From contig WHVD01000234.1 of NCBI GenBank assembly GCA_015178975.1, positions 1-64,000 of the forward strand: a stretch of 64,000 nt of DNA. Direction: 5' to 3'. The position numbers and the translations under genes are program-made. Positions 22,278-33,960 of this stretch are shown piece after piece (position 1 is the stretch's first letter; each line of letters opens with the position of its first letter). This DNA is from Hysterangium stoloniferum. Its lineage: Eukaryota > Basidiomycota > Agaricomycetes > Hysterangiales > Hysterangiaceae. The notes beneath the pieces are model-generated. The model ran no database searches. It had not been told where the DNA came from and saw nothing but the letters and a program-made list of their open reading frames with translations.

Positions 22278-22439
22278 GGGGAGCGTGAGGTATAGACAAG
22301 AGGCGTGTCACGAGAATGGAAAGAGAACCGTCGGCAAGGTTCATCTGGCTTTTTCTATTTTTGTGAGACACCGCTTTGAATGTAGTTCAAATTGCCAATT
22401 AACACTGGTCTACTAAGTCACTGGAAAAAGCCCCGCCTC

Positions 22440-23099
22440 CAAAGATGGCCACTAAACGCCGAGTACCATAAATATTATACGATAGAGTTATGACTGTAAA
22501 TACGGAAAGTAATAGATCAGTCATCATAAATAAACTGAAAAAGAGAAAAGCTGTGACGTATGTACAAAACTTGTTTGGTCACTTTAACTGAAGATTTACG
22601 TGCATATCGACAAGGGACTTTGTACTTCGTGTTCATGAAAACATCAGGGGAGAGAACCTTTTCTTTCTATCCATCTACCGACGTATCGACTCGTGCGGCC
22701 GAGTTGGGCTCCACCATCCTCGGCTTTCACTCTTCATTCCTTTTATTAAAAAAGAAATAGATTGGGCTACACTTCAATTAAGAGTAAAGAAGGAAAAGGA
22801 GGAGTAAGCACGCTTATGACGACGCCAGATGAAAAATGTAATTACGCCAGCTTCTCTTTCCTGCCAATGTGCATTTGGCGGGCAACTCATCTTGTGTTGT
22901 TTATAAAATTTGACCTTGTCAGAACTTGTCCACCCAGTTCATTTACAAGGACACCATGATCTGAGGGACTCCAATGATGTCATGTTTTCTTCCATATTAA
23001 TCACTATCCTTATTTTCCATATTTTCACAACCCATACATATTATCGTTACTCATATCTCTCACATTATAACGATTCATATCCCCTATGACAATATGCCC
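22440..23099 (-). pseudogene. Membrane-frame relic and spacer
   Basis: Same spacer as at 5430-6024, in the same position upstream of the gene copy. No open membrane frame survives. Confidence 0.45.
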
Positions 23100-24480
23100 A
23101 CAGATGGGCAGAAGGAGATAGACCAAGACGATGTGTGTCCATGGGGATAATGATTTTGTAAGTATGTCGACGATCACTTCTTTTGTCAAGCGGTAATGGA
23201 GTCATATGGTGCCGTTTTAAATTTTATGTCGAATAAGTGGTCTTTGACTTCGATGTCTTTCATTCGGCACTGTGAACTATCATTCTTTGATTATCTCCCA
23301 AAGTAGCTGTGGGTCCTTCATGTATGATATTGAGTTCTTCTAAGACGTGTCTTCTCCACATGACTTCACAGGCAGCGTCTGAAAGTTCCACGGTAGTCTG
23401 GTTTCTGGATGACGTCCCAATCCAAGAAAGAATATGTATCCTCCCATCAATCGCCTATCCTCAGTCTCCCCAGCAAAATGGCGATCTGAATATCTATGTA
23501 TGCATAAACCTCCTACTCCTAAACATAATTCTTGCTCTCTAGTCGTAAACAGATATTAATTTGTCCAATGTGTAAGAGCAGGATTAGATGGATACTGAGA
23601 TAGTTTATTGACCGAATAGGCGATATCAGGACCCGATAGGACACCTGCGAACATGAGACTTTTAATAAGCTCTCGATAGGGCAGGTTAGTTGTTTCTTCT
23701 TTTTCCTCACTATCCTCTGGCCATGTGATGGAACTATAATCGATTCCAGGTGGGATAGGAGATCATGTTGATTTAGAATTCAGTATGGTGCATTTTCCCG
23801 CGATATTTTCGATATAGGGAGATATAAACTGATTTAAATTTCGCGTCACTCCAGATACTCCTTCCGAAAATCCAGTGCACTTCACTTTCTCTCTCGAAAT
23901 TCCAAATCGTTCATTAAATGCCTTTTCTAGCTCTAGTAGAAGTTGGTCTTTATCTTCCACTGATGTGGCATCGTCGACCCAAAGACCTATTACAGCCCAA
24001 ATTCAATCTTCCCACAACTTGAAAAATACTACACTGTCATAATCCGAACACGTTCAATTGAGTTCCTTGACATAAAATCATATAGAGCTGTTAGCCATTT
24101 ATTTCCCATTCCTCGTACAACATCGCGTGCACGTTGTGGGGACCTGAATGCGTACCTGCCTCTCCTTGCAGCAAATGCTGAACCTTCTGAGAGCATGGGC
24201 TAACCTCTTTTCTTATTTCAATTTGTCACAATTTATTGACGATTTCTTCGATCGTGTCCGATTCATAGTCAATTGCAACGTCAAACTCCTCTGGCAGCAT
24301 ACTCATAAACAGGCTGAGATAGTCTGTGTCTTCTATAACATGATTCACTTCTAATAGTTTCAATCTGATCGAATCCATTTGGGCTTTATATTCGATAATA
24401 CCTATTCCGTCATAGTGCATTCAAACAAGTGCTGACAATAGCATTTCTCGAATATTGGTTAAATACATTCTGTACATTGT
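23100..24480 (-). pseudogene. Ty1/copia relic
   Basis: Gag part at 24226-24420 (GIGIIEYKAQMDSIRLKLLEV, then MLPEEFDVAIDYESDTIEEIV), which resembles the UBN2-type copia gag. An RT part at 23763-23960 contains VDDATSVEDKDQLLLELEKAF, with the catalytic DD pair. RNase H scraps lie at 23150-23420. Integrase and most of RT are missing, with the same junction as at 6025-7440, so both descend from one deletion derivative. Stops are frequent. Confidence 0.7.
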
Positions 24481-24890
24481 TTTTCAGTTGTCTCATGCGT
24501 CCCTTGGATCATTCACCATATTTACCACCCTTGGTTCATCTTCAATGTGCAACATAATCTAGCTATAGGCTCTTTTATTTCGACGCTGCTAGGCCTCTTT
24601 AATTTGTAGCTTCTCCGGTTTAGCGGCTCCGGAATCTGCAGGTAGCAGGCAGGTAAGTTCCCCGATACCTATTTGCCATTGATTTAATGATTCGAGTATG
24701 GTCTTCATATTCACAGTCCATGTGAGATAATTATATTTTCTCAGCTTGGGAAAAACTTGATAAACACTCCTACTGCTAATTTCTTAAATTTGATTTTCTT
24801 GAGAGTAACCGTAATGTATATACAGATTGAACTGAGTAACTAGAACTCTGCCATCAGTGATAAATAGGGCCAGGGGCCATTCCCTAAAGA
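24481..24890. repeat. 5' part of the copia relic
   Basis: Counterpart of 7441-7840. No gene seen. Confidence 0.4.
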
Positions 24891-24899
24891 CAATTTAAA

Positions 24900-25500
24900 T
24901 ATCGCGGCGGTGAAATAGTGCTGAGACTCGTTGGACTAAACAATACAAGTATACGAGGCATTACAACAGGCTGCATCGGTTGGAACAGCATACATGGCAG
25001 CAGCTCGAACAATGCGTCAAATGTCCACGGGACTTATTGTCTGGTATGTGAGGATAGGGTGCAGAATCCTATTGTGGAGGTTTACGATCATGTTCAGTGG
25101 AAGTGGCAAGTGAGAGAGCTTCTGGTTTTCAACATCCATGGGCGGTTGTTGTAGCTGTGATGCTTCCTCTAGATATTCAAGGAAAATGGCACACCTGTAC
25201 CTTCTTCTCTTGTTGCATCTGTTCTATCTTCCTTCTCTTTCTCGTTCATCTCTCTGGACTTTCCGTGGGTTTCAACGAGACACGCTGGTTAAACGAAAGA
25301 ACTTCTGGTACATTGTCGAATGTGGCCGGATGCTGTGGCTGCGACGGAACCTTCGGGTATTCGAGTTGAATAAAATGCTTGCACCTTTCTGCATCCTTCT
25401 TCTCCTTCTCTGGGCGGTGGAAACCTTGCATGTTTCGGTTTTTCCCACCACTTCTACCGAACTGTGCTTCCAATCTCTCCATATACTAGTACGGTTTCCC
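24900..25500 (+). repeat. E block
   Basis: Carries the E-block frame (about 25030-25150) and its downstream CT-rich part, then passes into the 3' flank of gene copy 4. Confidence 0.6.
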
Positions 25501-25572
25501 ATGCAGACCTTATGAGTATGGATATAGCCGTAAGTGATAGATCGTTATACAATCCTTTATAAATTTGAAGAG

Positions 25573-25578
25573 TTTATT
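25573..25578 (-). promoter_or_regulatory. Candidate poly(A) signal of gene copy 4
   Basis: Minus-strand AATAAA about 225 nt beyond the stop at 25803. Confidence 0.35.
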
Positions 25579-25802
25579 CCCCAACGCGGGAGGGTCGATT
25601 ATCTAAGGATGCTCGCGGTGTAAGAAGACGAAGTTCCAAGTCATAGGGGTAGCAATCTCTTCCTTAAATTATCGTCTGAGCCCTTCAAGGATTGAGGAAA
25701 CCATCCTTCGCCTATCATACTTCGCGTTACTCTTCGAAAAATATTAAAATAGGTCGAACATCATTCGGAAAATGAGTAAATACGTTAGCCACATGGAACA
25801 GT

Positions 25803-27701
25803 CTAGTGACACGCCCGTCCATGCTTCTTCAAGAGGGATAAATAATTTGTGTTGGAACTTGGTGAGACCCCTACAAATGGAGTCGCAAGCAGACATAGGA
25901 GTGAATGCACTTCGTCCATCAAAACATTCAACATCGTCGCCAACGTATCCTCTTCAGGAATATAGACAACCCTCACAGAAAAGACCAGGAAGTCATGAAG
26001 GTCACGGATTGGGCTAGGTGCTCGCCCTGCCGTGCACGCAATTTCGGGGTCTGGAGATTGTGAAATTAGTGACGATAAGCCCCTTATTAGCATCGAGGCT
26101 GCATCAAACAATGAAGTGATTGGCTTTCGGTTCTGAATTAGGATCCTGATTGCCGAATCATTTTCAGACGACGGGTCCCCGATGGTGTAACTGTGGACTC
26201 ACTGCAGGATTCCAATCCCGATTGAAATAATGACATCAATTCGACGGATGTTTTCTGCCATCAATGTGACATCCTCAAATAATGCATTGAGTGGATCTAG
26301 AGTGTATAGATAACCGATGTAGCGAGAAAGGTCGGCACACGCAAATGAATCGATGTTGGTCTGTAAAACGTCAAGCGTGATATCCAATAGAGTTCCATAA
26401 ATGCTGCGGAGCCAAGGATCCTGTGTGAAACAACAGGAGAAAATCGATATTAGCGGGCGAATCAGTTCCATGTGTCCAGGTTGGTTTCGATCGTATCTAC
26501 ATATTTCTCATTTCAGCGATTTTGCAAAAAGGCAATAGTAAAGCTTACGACACCATCCAGAATTTGAAATAGTTTTTAATGACATTGAGGTCCTCATGTG
26601 ACAGGCGCTGTGCATCGTGCACCTCCTTAATAATGGTGGAGAAACAGTTAGTAATAATAGAATATTGTAAAGTGGTGAGGGATGACGCGCTACAGAGATA
26701 TTCGCCAAGGTGTGATATGAATATGGAGGCCACAGCATAGCAGTCACCCGGAAGTTGAGACCCGACCAGGGCAGTGTAGAGCATAGGAACTATCTTAGCT
26801 GGCGCATCCTCAGCATCCGCCATGAAATCGATTACATGCGCCATCCGTACTATGATTCTGCCGATCTTCGATTCTTCGCTAGTACCAAACCGGGATGTAA
26901 AGGCGCCATAGGTCTTCATAAGAAGCCAACTCCCCCGATATCGTATTTTACGTGGGTAAGATGGTCTTCATTACAGTAATTTCATCATGAAATGAATGGC
27001 ATTGATCAGAAGCGAACATACCTCAAGAGATCTATCCCCTCTTTAATCATTATGCCCAATTGCCGCACAGTTAGCTGTTCGTTAAGCAGTCGTCGTCGTT
27101 TCTTCGAGCGTGTACATCAGCTTTCGGGAAAATCGTTGGTATTCCTCCACACGCCATGTGTAAACCAAGTACTTTCCAACCAAAACGCATATCTTGGTGC
27201 CGTACAGTAGCTTCGTTCCGATCCGCTCTAATGCCGGACCACAAAGGTAAGCGGGGCCGACTTCGACTTCCGTTGAATTACGAATAATGGGTGCGAACCA
27301 CCTAGTCATGGCGTCCCTCTCAATTTCGCACATGCCTTACTCAATTCCTGATGAATACAGCGAGCCTCGCGGCGATTCTAGGCAAGTTGCAAAACCACGG
27401 CACTAAACGAAAAAAAGTCCGACACATTGGAGTCGATCCCCGAAACAAAATATTAACATACCAGTTGTTGAACCCACGAATCAAATATCTCCTTTGTGAT
27501 CGATACATGTTCGTCACGACCTGGTCTGTGGTAACAGAGGCCGTGATCTTTAACATTACACGCCCATTGTCTCTGGAGTATGCCCTGAAAATGACTTTCG
27601 AGGACTTCAATCCTTTGGGATTCCAAGGAAGCAGGTGAAATCAATGGGGGTAGCTCTGCGACATGGTTAGGGTCACTGGGTACTACCTCGTGGTCAGACA
27701 T
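25803..27701 (-). pseudogene. Five-exon unknown gene, copy 4 (nearly intact)
   Basis: Exons 27701-27462, 27402-27022, 26965-26549, 26496-26203, 26145-25803. Exons 1, 3, 4 and 5 are fully open; exon 3 lacks two codons in frame. Exon 2 has TAA at 27337-27339 where sister copies have CAA or GAA, and a 5-nt deletion near 27090 that shifts the frame. It is the only copy whose intron 2 donor is GT (AG|GTATGT); the others have GC. Exon 4 includes FSCCFTQDPWLRSIYG, and exon 5 LIRGLSSLISQS and SLLKKHGRACH. Apart from exon 2 this would be a coding gene. Confidence 0.78.
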
Positions 27702-27759
27702 GGGGAACGTGAGATATAGACATGAGGTATGTCACGAAAATGGAAAGAGAGCCGTTGAC

Positions 27760-28683
27760 GGGGTTCATCAGGCCTGCTTCTATTTTTGTGACGCATCGCT
27801 TTGAACATAGCTCAAGTTGGCAATTAACAATGCTGTACTAATGCGTCCAAAAGTCCTGATAGCCGAGAATGAGAGATGACCATTACTTGGCTCCCGTTCA
27901 CGCGCAACTGCATATCCTTGTGTTGCTTCTGATCGATGCATGTGGCATCGCCCTGTTTAGAAAAGGTTTTTTCTCGGTGAGAGTCCATTAATTGCACTCA
28001 GATACAATGTACATGAGCTATAAAACTCCATTTATCATGGTTTGTACGACCTGAGTAGAGCGTAGTTCATTTTCCAGTAGCCTTAATGGGGAAATTGAGA
28101 GAAAGCACCGCCCTTGCCCCTAGTCTCCTGACCATACAAGTTCCCACCCCACTACGAGCCGTCAAATTAGCATACGCTGGGCATGCTTTCAGCCACCAGC
28201 AGGGAGGATAGGACGGAAGACAATGGCTCGGCGTGAACAATGGCTCGAATGTCGATGGGACTTATTCTTTTGGCGTTTGAGGACTGGGTGCCGGATCGTG
28301 TTGCGGATGCCTGTGACCCCGTTGAACGGAAGTGGCGAGCGAGTGAAATTCTGGTTGTCGACATCATTCATGGACGGTTGCGGCAACAGTAATACTTGCG
28401 CCTTTCTGCTTCCTTTTCTCCTTCTCTGTGCTTTTTGCGCATGTCTGCCACCATGGCAGTGAGCTGGAAACCTTTCCTGACGCTGTTCCTGTGGAGATGG
28501 TATGAATATTAGTAAAACCAACGCATCTCATGAGTTTTTGGGTACTGGGTCGGCGCTGTTGGACATGTTGAGAAATGACGAGCGAGAGAGCTTCCGGCCG
28601 TCGACATCCATGGCCGACTGCGGCAATTGTAATGCTTCCTCTATATATTTAAAGAAAATTGTATGTCTGGAGGATTCGCCAGC
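27760..28683. repeat. Mosaic of repeat fragments
   Basis: Contains a segment shared with 32940-33180 (about 28000-28230) and a diverged E block (28240-28660). No intact gene. The last bases before 28684, GGATTCGCCAGC, belong to exon 3 of the five-exon family and form the Tc1 target. Confidence 0.5.
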
Positions 28684-28685
28684 TA

Positions 28686-28896
28686 CAGTGACCCAAAAAA
28701 GTGTCCGGATGTTTGGTGAAATTGGAAAGATGGGTTTACAGCTCCAGAAATAAAATAGATAAAATTCTGAATAAATCAGAGGTAAGAGGTATACATCTGA
28801 CCTACAGGATGACATAAGCATGACATCATAACTTTCCTTATCAGGAAAGTAGGAAATTAATAATGGATATGGTGCATCCGGACACTTTTTTTGCTC
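28686..28896 (+). repeat. Tc1 left terminal inverted repeat
   Basis: Ends contain AAAAAAGTGTCCGGATG near the tip (about 28695-28711) and its exact reverse complement near the inner edge (about 28874-28890). Confidence 0.9.
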
Positions 28897-28925
28897 TTGT
28901 AATTAATTACTAGTTTTTACCAGTT

Positions 28926-29966
28926 TCAGTATTTAGTGTACCCCCCCTTGGCCTTTAGTACTGCAGCAACCCTTCTAGGCATGCTCTTGATCAATTCAAG
29001 GCATTTCTCCCTTGGAATACCCTCCCATTCCACCTCCACTCTCTTCCAGAGCTCCAATATGCTCTTGGGTGCCTCAGGGTATGTTCCAAGCCTTCTCTTC
29101 AACTCCCACCATAAGTGTTCTATTGGATTCAGGTCTGGAGACTGTGCAGGCCAGTCTAAAACCTCCACCTGATGGTCCTTGAACCAATCCTTGGCCAACT
29201 TGCAAGTGTGTTTAGGGTCATTGTCCTGCTGGAAGACAAACCTTTCCCTGTCCATCCCATAATACTCCACTGTTTTGAAGATATAGTCCTCCAATATGTC
29301 CTTGTACATCTCCCCATCCATCCTCCCATCTATCTTGCACATGTACCCCACACCATGTGCTGTCATACATCACCAAATCATTAGACTCCCCCCTCCAAAT
29401 TTGATAGTTCCATTGATATGCTGCTGAGTGAGTGCAGAACCTGGTCTTTTCCATACCCACAACCTCCCATCAGAGCCCAAATGATTGATTTTGGTCTCAT
29501 CTGAGAAGATAACCCTAAACCAGTCCTCCTCAGTCCAATGCTGGTACTTGATAGCAAACTCATATTGAGCCTTGATGTGTCGACAGGCAAGAAGAGGTCT
29601 TTTGGCCTTCACCACAGCCTTCAAATTCTCTTTCTTCAATGCATTTCTAATTGTCTGTGTGCAGACATTGAGGGAGAGGTGGGACTTGGCTTGGGAGGCA
29701 TTATCAACCTGTCCAGAGGTGATAGAACAAGCCAGGTGGTGATGATCCCTGGGGGAGAGTTTGGGAGGACAACCTCTGGAAGGTGTTGGAAGTGGACCAG
29801 GGAGTTGGGAGCAAATTTCTGATACTGTAGAGTGCCCAATATGAAGTTTAGAAGCAATTGTTCTGCAGGAGTGACCTTCCTGGAGAAGAGAAATGACAGA
29901 GAGCCTTGTTTCCGTAGAGTGCTTCTTCATCATGTGGTGGGGGGGTGAATTGAGGCAAAGGTTCAT
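28926..29966 (-). pseudogene. Tc1/mariner DD34E transposase with one in-frame stop
   Basis: A Tc1-type transposase binds its terminal repeats and cuts and pastes at TA. The N-terminal helix-turn-helix reads RLSVISLLQEGHSCRTIASK. The catalytic triad is D in VIFSDETKI, D in FVFQQDNDPKHT and E in SPDLNPIEHLWWELK, with 34 residues between the second D and the E. The frame runs from 29966 to 28926 (about 346 codons, normal length), broken only by TGA at 29370-29372 in GGGSLMIW-stop-CMTAHG, where the family has Gly (GGA), so one base change. All other conserved parts are present, so inactivation is recent or the protein is made by readthrough; the former is simpler. The start may be the internal MMKKHSTETR. 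Confidence 0.9.
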
Positions 29967-30068
29967 GTAAATGTGTTATTTAAACATGTGGTCACGTGAC
30001 ATTGTTGAACCTAACCAGAAATTCCCACAGTTATATGAACCTTATTGAGTTTCATGTATCAGTTGACA

Positions 30069-30279
30069 GAGCAAAAAAAATGTCCGGATGCACCATGTCC
30101 ATTGTTCATTTCCTACTTCCCTGATAAGGAAAGCTATGATGTCATGCTTATGTCATCATGTAGGTCAGATGTATACCTCTTACCTCTTATTTATTCAGAA
30201 TTTTATCTATTTTATTTCTAGAGCTGCAAACCCATCTTTCCAATTTCACCAAACATCCGGACGCTTTTTTAGGTCACTG
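30069..30279 (-). repeat. Tc1 right terminal inverted repeat
   Basis: Complement of 28686-28896 with scattered differences, for example GCGTCCGG for GTGTCCGG at the tip. Confidence 0.9.
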
Positions 30280-30281
30280 TA

Positions 30282-31780
30282 AAATGGTTCCCCGCAACTT
30301 CTTGGTGACTGCTATGCTGTCGCCTCAATATTCCTATCACACCTTGGTGGATACCTCTAAGCACCCTGAGACAATTGACCATTCCATTGGGGAATAAACT
30401 CTTTAAATTCATAAAGGATTATAGGGTTCTATCACTTGAGGGTAAATCCATACTCATAATGTTTCCATAGGGAGTCATGCTAGTATGGGGAGAAATTGGA
30501 GGCACAGTTTGGTAAAAGTATCAGAAGAAACCGAATATCATTATCAGCCGTGTCGGCCTGAATAGGTTCCAGCTTGCCCGATCCCCGCTGCCTAAGTCCT
30601 GAGCCAGTCGACTGATCGTGTATGAGGCATCCAGGCATCAGGCTGACGGCTTTGCATAGAATCCCACAGCAAGGGTCACACAGCCTGCAACCAGGGTCAC
30701 ACAGCATGGGCAAATATTCTTCCGCATCGCCTTTCGATAAGGTATGTTGAGAGTTCAAGGCCATTGCCAAAGTCTAAGCCTTGCCAAACACTGCATCATG
30801 ACGGCCTAACAAGAAAATTCCAAACAGTCCTGTCGCAGAACCTGTCTTGTCGAGACCAACGCAAGGTCGAGAAGGTGACTAAGAAAGAGATTCAACAGAT
30901 GCAACAAGACACCAGGGTACGTGCATGCCATTTACTTTGAATATTTAGAGGAAGCATCACAGTTGCCGCAACTGTCCATGGATGTCGACAACCCGAAGCT
31001 CTCTCGCTCGTCACTTCCACTGACGGGGATCATACGGCTCGTCAACAGGATCCTACACCCTGTCCTCAAACGCCAAAGCAATCAGTCCCAGCGAGATTCG
31101 AGGTGTTGTTGAGGCCCCACCAAGTACGCCGTTACCACCGATGCAGTCCGTTGTAATGCCTCGACGTACAAGTTAGCTTGCAAGCAAAAGCGGGTCAGTG
31201 ATTTATCGACGAGGTTCGTGGAAATAGACATTTTGGGTTTGGGGAGGTTGGGAGGTCGGGAGAGTAGGAGGACGTTGTCCAAGATGGAGCCTATCTACAA
31301 TGCGACGAGCGTGAGAAGAGAGAGGGCATTGAATGTGGATGGAAAGGAAATGAAATAAAAGTGGAAGAGGCCGAGCTTGATTTGGGAGCTCCCAAGTTGT
31401 TGCGTCAGGTCGATGGATGCGTCATGGTTTGGCTTTGATTGGGTTGGCTAATGCCTCACTACTTCTCCTCGTTTTATTTACCGGAACATGAAAGACGGCA
31501 CAACTGACAAAATTGGACCGAGCTAGAATAGAAGAGGGGCAGCGGATGCCCAAGACTCAGCCGCTGCCCAGCGGGGCTGTAGGGAAACGACTAAGGTTGC
31601 ACTTCATAGCATCGCATACATATATACGCGTGCGGGTGAAAAATGCGCTGGTACGATGAAAGAGAAAATGTAAGCGGGTGGTCTAGTCCGATATAAGATC
31701 TGGCAGTGTTCCCGCGTTTTGGGGTATGAGGATTACCGGTTTTTGTCAAAACAACATTGTTCCTGTCGTCTCAAAATTAT
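30282..31780. repeat. Left arm of a large inverted repeat
   Basis: Complementary to 33600-34885 and in the same order: exon 3 scrap of the five-exon family, D block, E block and the G block near the centre. Extra sequence at about 31100-31400 interrupts the match. The G block here includes CACACGCG-type TATATA-rich sequence near 31620. Confidence 0.75.
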
Positions 31781-31839
31781 TCGGTTAACAGAATACTAGT
31801 TCAGACCCCAAAATCAGCCCATTTATTGTTTTATGGCCC

Positions 31840-32580
31840 CTCCAGGCTAATACGGGGTCTGAATTATTCATGGACAAAACTAAGAGTATTTATCTTTATT
31901 GTTTTAGATGTAATGGAACCATATCGGCCGATACCCTACACAACCTCTATTTGGCCAAAGACACAAAAAGAGCAGACGATTGAGAAACGAAGCATCAATT
32001 CTCGGAACGTCTTACCACCGTAGCATAGTTTCTCTGGGGGCCTTTCCACCCCCTAGCCGCAGTTAGCCATTGTTGCTTGAAGCGGGATACAAATATAACA
32101 AAAAAAAAAAAAAAAAAAAAAAATTTAGGTCACGTGTGATCGGTATCGCCTTTTTTAGCGTTGGAAGGATGCTTCTTAATGGCGCTGAATCTGACATGGG
32201 TGCCCTTGGGACCCATGATAGGGAACTCGCTAATGCTAAGTGTCGGTCATGGGAGGCCGTGGGCTGTGGTACGTGACTCGTGTCTAGTATTTGAGCCGAT
32301 TTTCGGACGTCTCGGTGATCAAATTCTTTATTTGCCCCTGCTTTTTGAATTGTGGTTTTAATGTGGAGACATCGTCTCTATTTTTAGCTTGGCGTCTTTC
32401 TCCACAACCAGTGATCACACGGGTCACAATCACACGAGGCTTGGAGCGCCCATCAAATGGTGGAGGATCGCCAGGAGGGCTGAAACAGCCAAAATACATG
32501 GCGCAAGTATGATGACGAGAAACATGCATTGGTGTTTATATCTGGGAGGCCGAGTAACTTCATTTACTACCTAACTTCCT
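31840..32580. repeat. Direct repeat with 50560-51060
   Basis: Same order and orientation as 50560-51060. The two differ by a poly(A)-tailed insert at 32001-32123 and by small indels. I see no coding gene in either. Confidence 0.7.
31997..32125 (+). mobile_element. Poly(A)-tailed retroposed insert
   Basis: About 100 bp (from 32001) followed by 24 A residues (32100-32123), flanked by AATT (31997-32000 and 32122-32125). The paralogue at about 50697-50705 lacks it. It looks like a 5'-truncated retroposed transcript or short SINE; no A/B box is clear. Confidence 0.6.
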
Positions 32581-33226
32581 TCATTCTTGACTGGCGTAGT
32601 CGTAGGGTCTATGGCATCGGTAGTGCACTGACCTGGTATAGATTAAACCTGTGACACGACATCAGGTGGGGCTAAATATTGGCGGACATTGCATGCGATC
32701 AAATAGCATAATGGGGGGCGATCCCGGCGGAAGCCCTTCGATATATTAACTGATACATTAAAAAATTATATTCCTAGTCAAACATGTGCTTGATTATTAT
32801 TGGGTAGCTTCAACCCATCCGCGGATTTGTTAGGTATACGCGCTTTGCATATTAATTGGGTGGATTATTCATCATAAGGTGGTGAAAGACACAGCCTGGG
32901 GAGCTTTTACCAGCGTGATCCATCTCCGACTAGCTGCAGTGTGACTGTTATGGGGACGAGTAATCCATGTGAGCTATAAAACTTAATTTATCATGCCTTG
33001 TATGATCTCAGTAGAGCGTGGTTCATTTTCCATCAGCCTAAATGGGGAACATGACTCGCAGTTCCACCTAGTTTCCTGACCATACGCCTTCCTACCCACT
33101 AAGAGCCGTCATATGGGCATACACGATGGATGTTTTCGGTTCCCAGAAGAGATGATAGGACGGAGGGCAATGGCACAGGGGTGGCATTAGGCCGCCGCAG
33201 AGTTACAGTGGTAAGTACAGCGGGAA
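32581..33226. other. No gene seen
   Basis: Contains a segment (32940-33180) shared with 28000-28230 and otherwise unique, AT-rich sequence. Confidence 0.4.
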
Positions 33227-33960
33227 TTGGAAATGGTGGACAACGGGTTATTTTTACGTTCTTGTACAGACTTTTCGTATATTTTGTTTTGCGTTCATCG
33301 TGACCTCGACTCGAAACAAGAGACTGTTCATGCGCTCTTTGATTGTCCTATTAAGGAAACGAAGCAAAGGGACACATTAATGAACCCAATGAAAGCCCAC
33401 AATGAAAGAAAACCCATCGATCGATTCTTCGCACCTGCTTACAGGCAATTTCAACGTCTTTCACATAGAATTCATCTTCTTGACAGCTATCACACCACTA
33501 TTTTTTACGGTACCAGACGCACTGCGTCCCCGCCTTGTATGCCCAGTGGAAACCAGCTCATGTGGGTCTTAGCCGACAAGGTACAAATACTGTGTGTGAT
33601 GGGGCAAACAATGTTGTTGTGACAAAAACCGGTAATGCTCATACCCCAAACGCGGGAACACCCAGATCGTATATCGGGCTAGACTATCCACTTATATTTT
33701 TCCTTTCATCGTACGAGCGCGTTTTTCACCCACACGCGTATATATGTATGCGATGCTATGCAGTGCAACCTCAGTCGTTTCCCTACAGCCTCACTACGCA
33801 GCGACTGAGTCTTGGGAATCCGCTGCCCCTCTTCTCCTCTAGCTCAGTCCAATTTTGTCAGTTGTGCTGTCTTTCATTGTCCTGTAAATAAAACGAGGAG
33901 GAGAAGTGAAGCATTAGCCAACCCAATCAAAGGCAAACCATGAAGACAAAACATCCATCG
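33227..33960 (+). pseudogene. G block with a decayed frame, possibly LINE-derived
   Basis: A 131-codon frame (33227-33622) includes DLDSKQETVHALFDCPIKE and NPMKAHNERKPIDRFF. The same residues are kept in the minus-strand copy at 49870-50394, in a longer frame. ETVHALFDCP resembles the zinc-binding tail after non-LTR reverse transcriptases (E-T-x-H-x-L-F-x-C-P). That is weak inference: the first cysteine pair is absent. A TATATA-rich segment lies near 33740. Confidence 0.35.

Larger units (their letters stand above)
28686..30279 (-). mobile_element. Tc1/mariner element with long terminal inverted repeats
   Basis: A 1594-bp element flanked by TA at 28684-28685 and 30280-30281. It starts CAGTGACCC and ends GGTCACTG. 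The uninterrupted target is preserved at 34870-34885. It carries one transposase frame on the minus strand with a single stop. Terminal repeats are about 211 bp and about 90% alike. It interrupts the left arm of a large inverted repeat. Confidence 0.93.
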
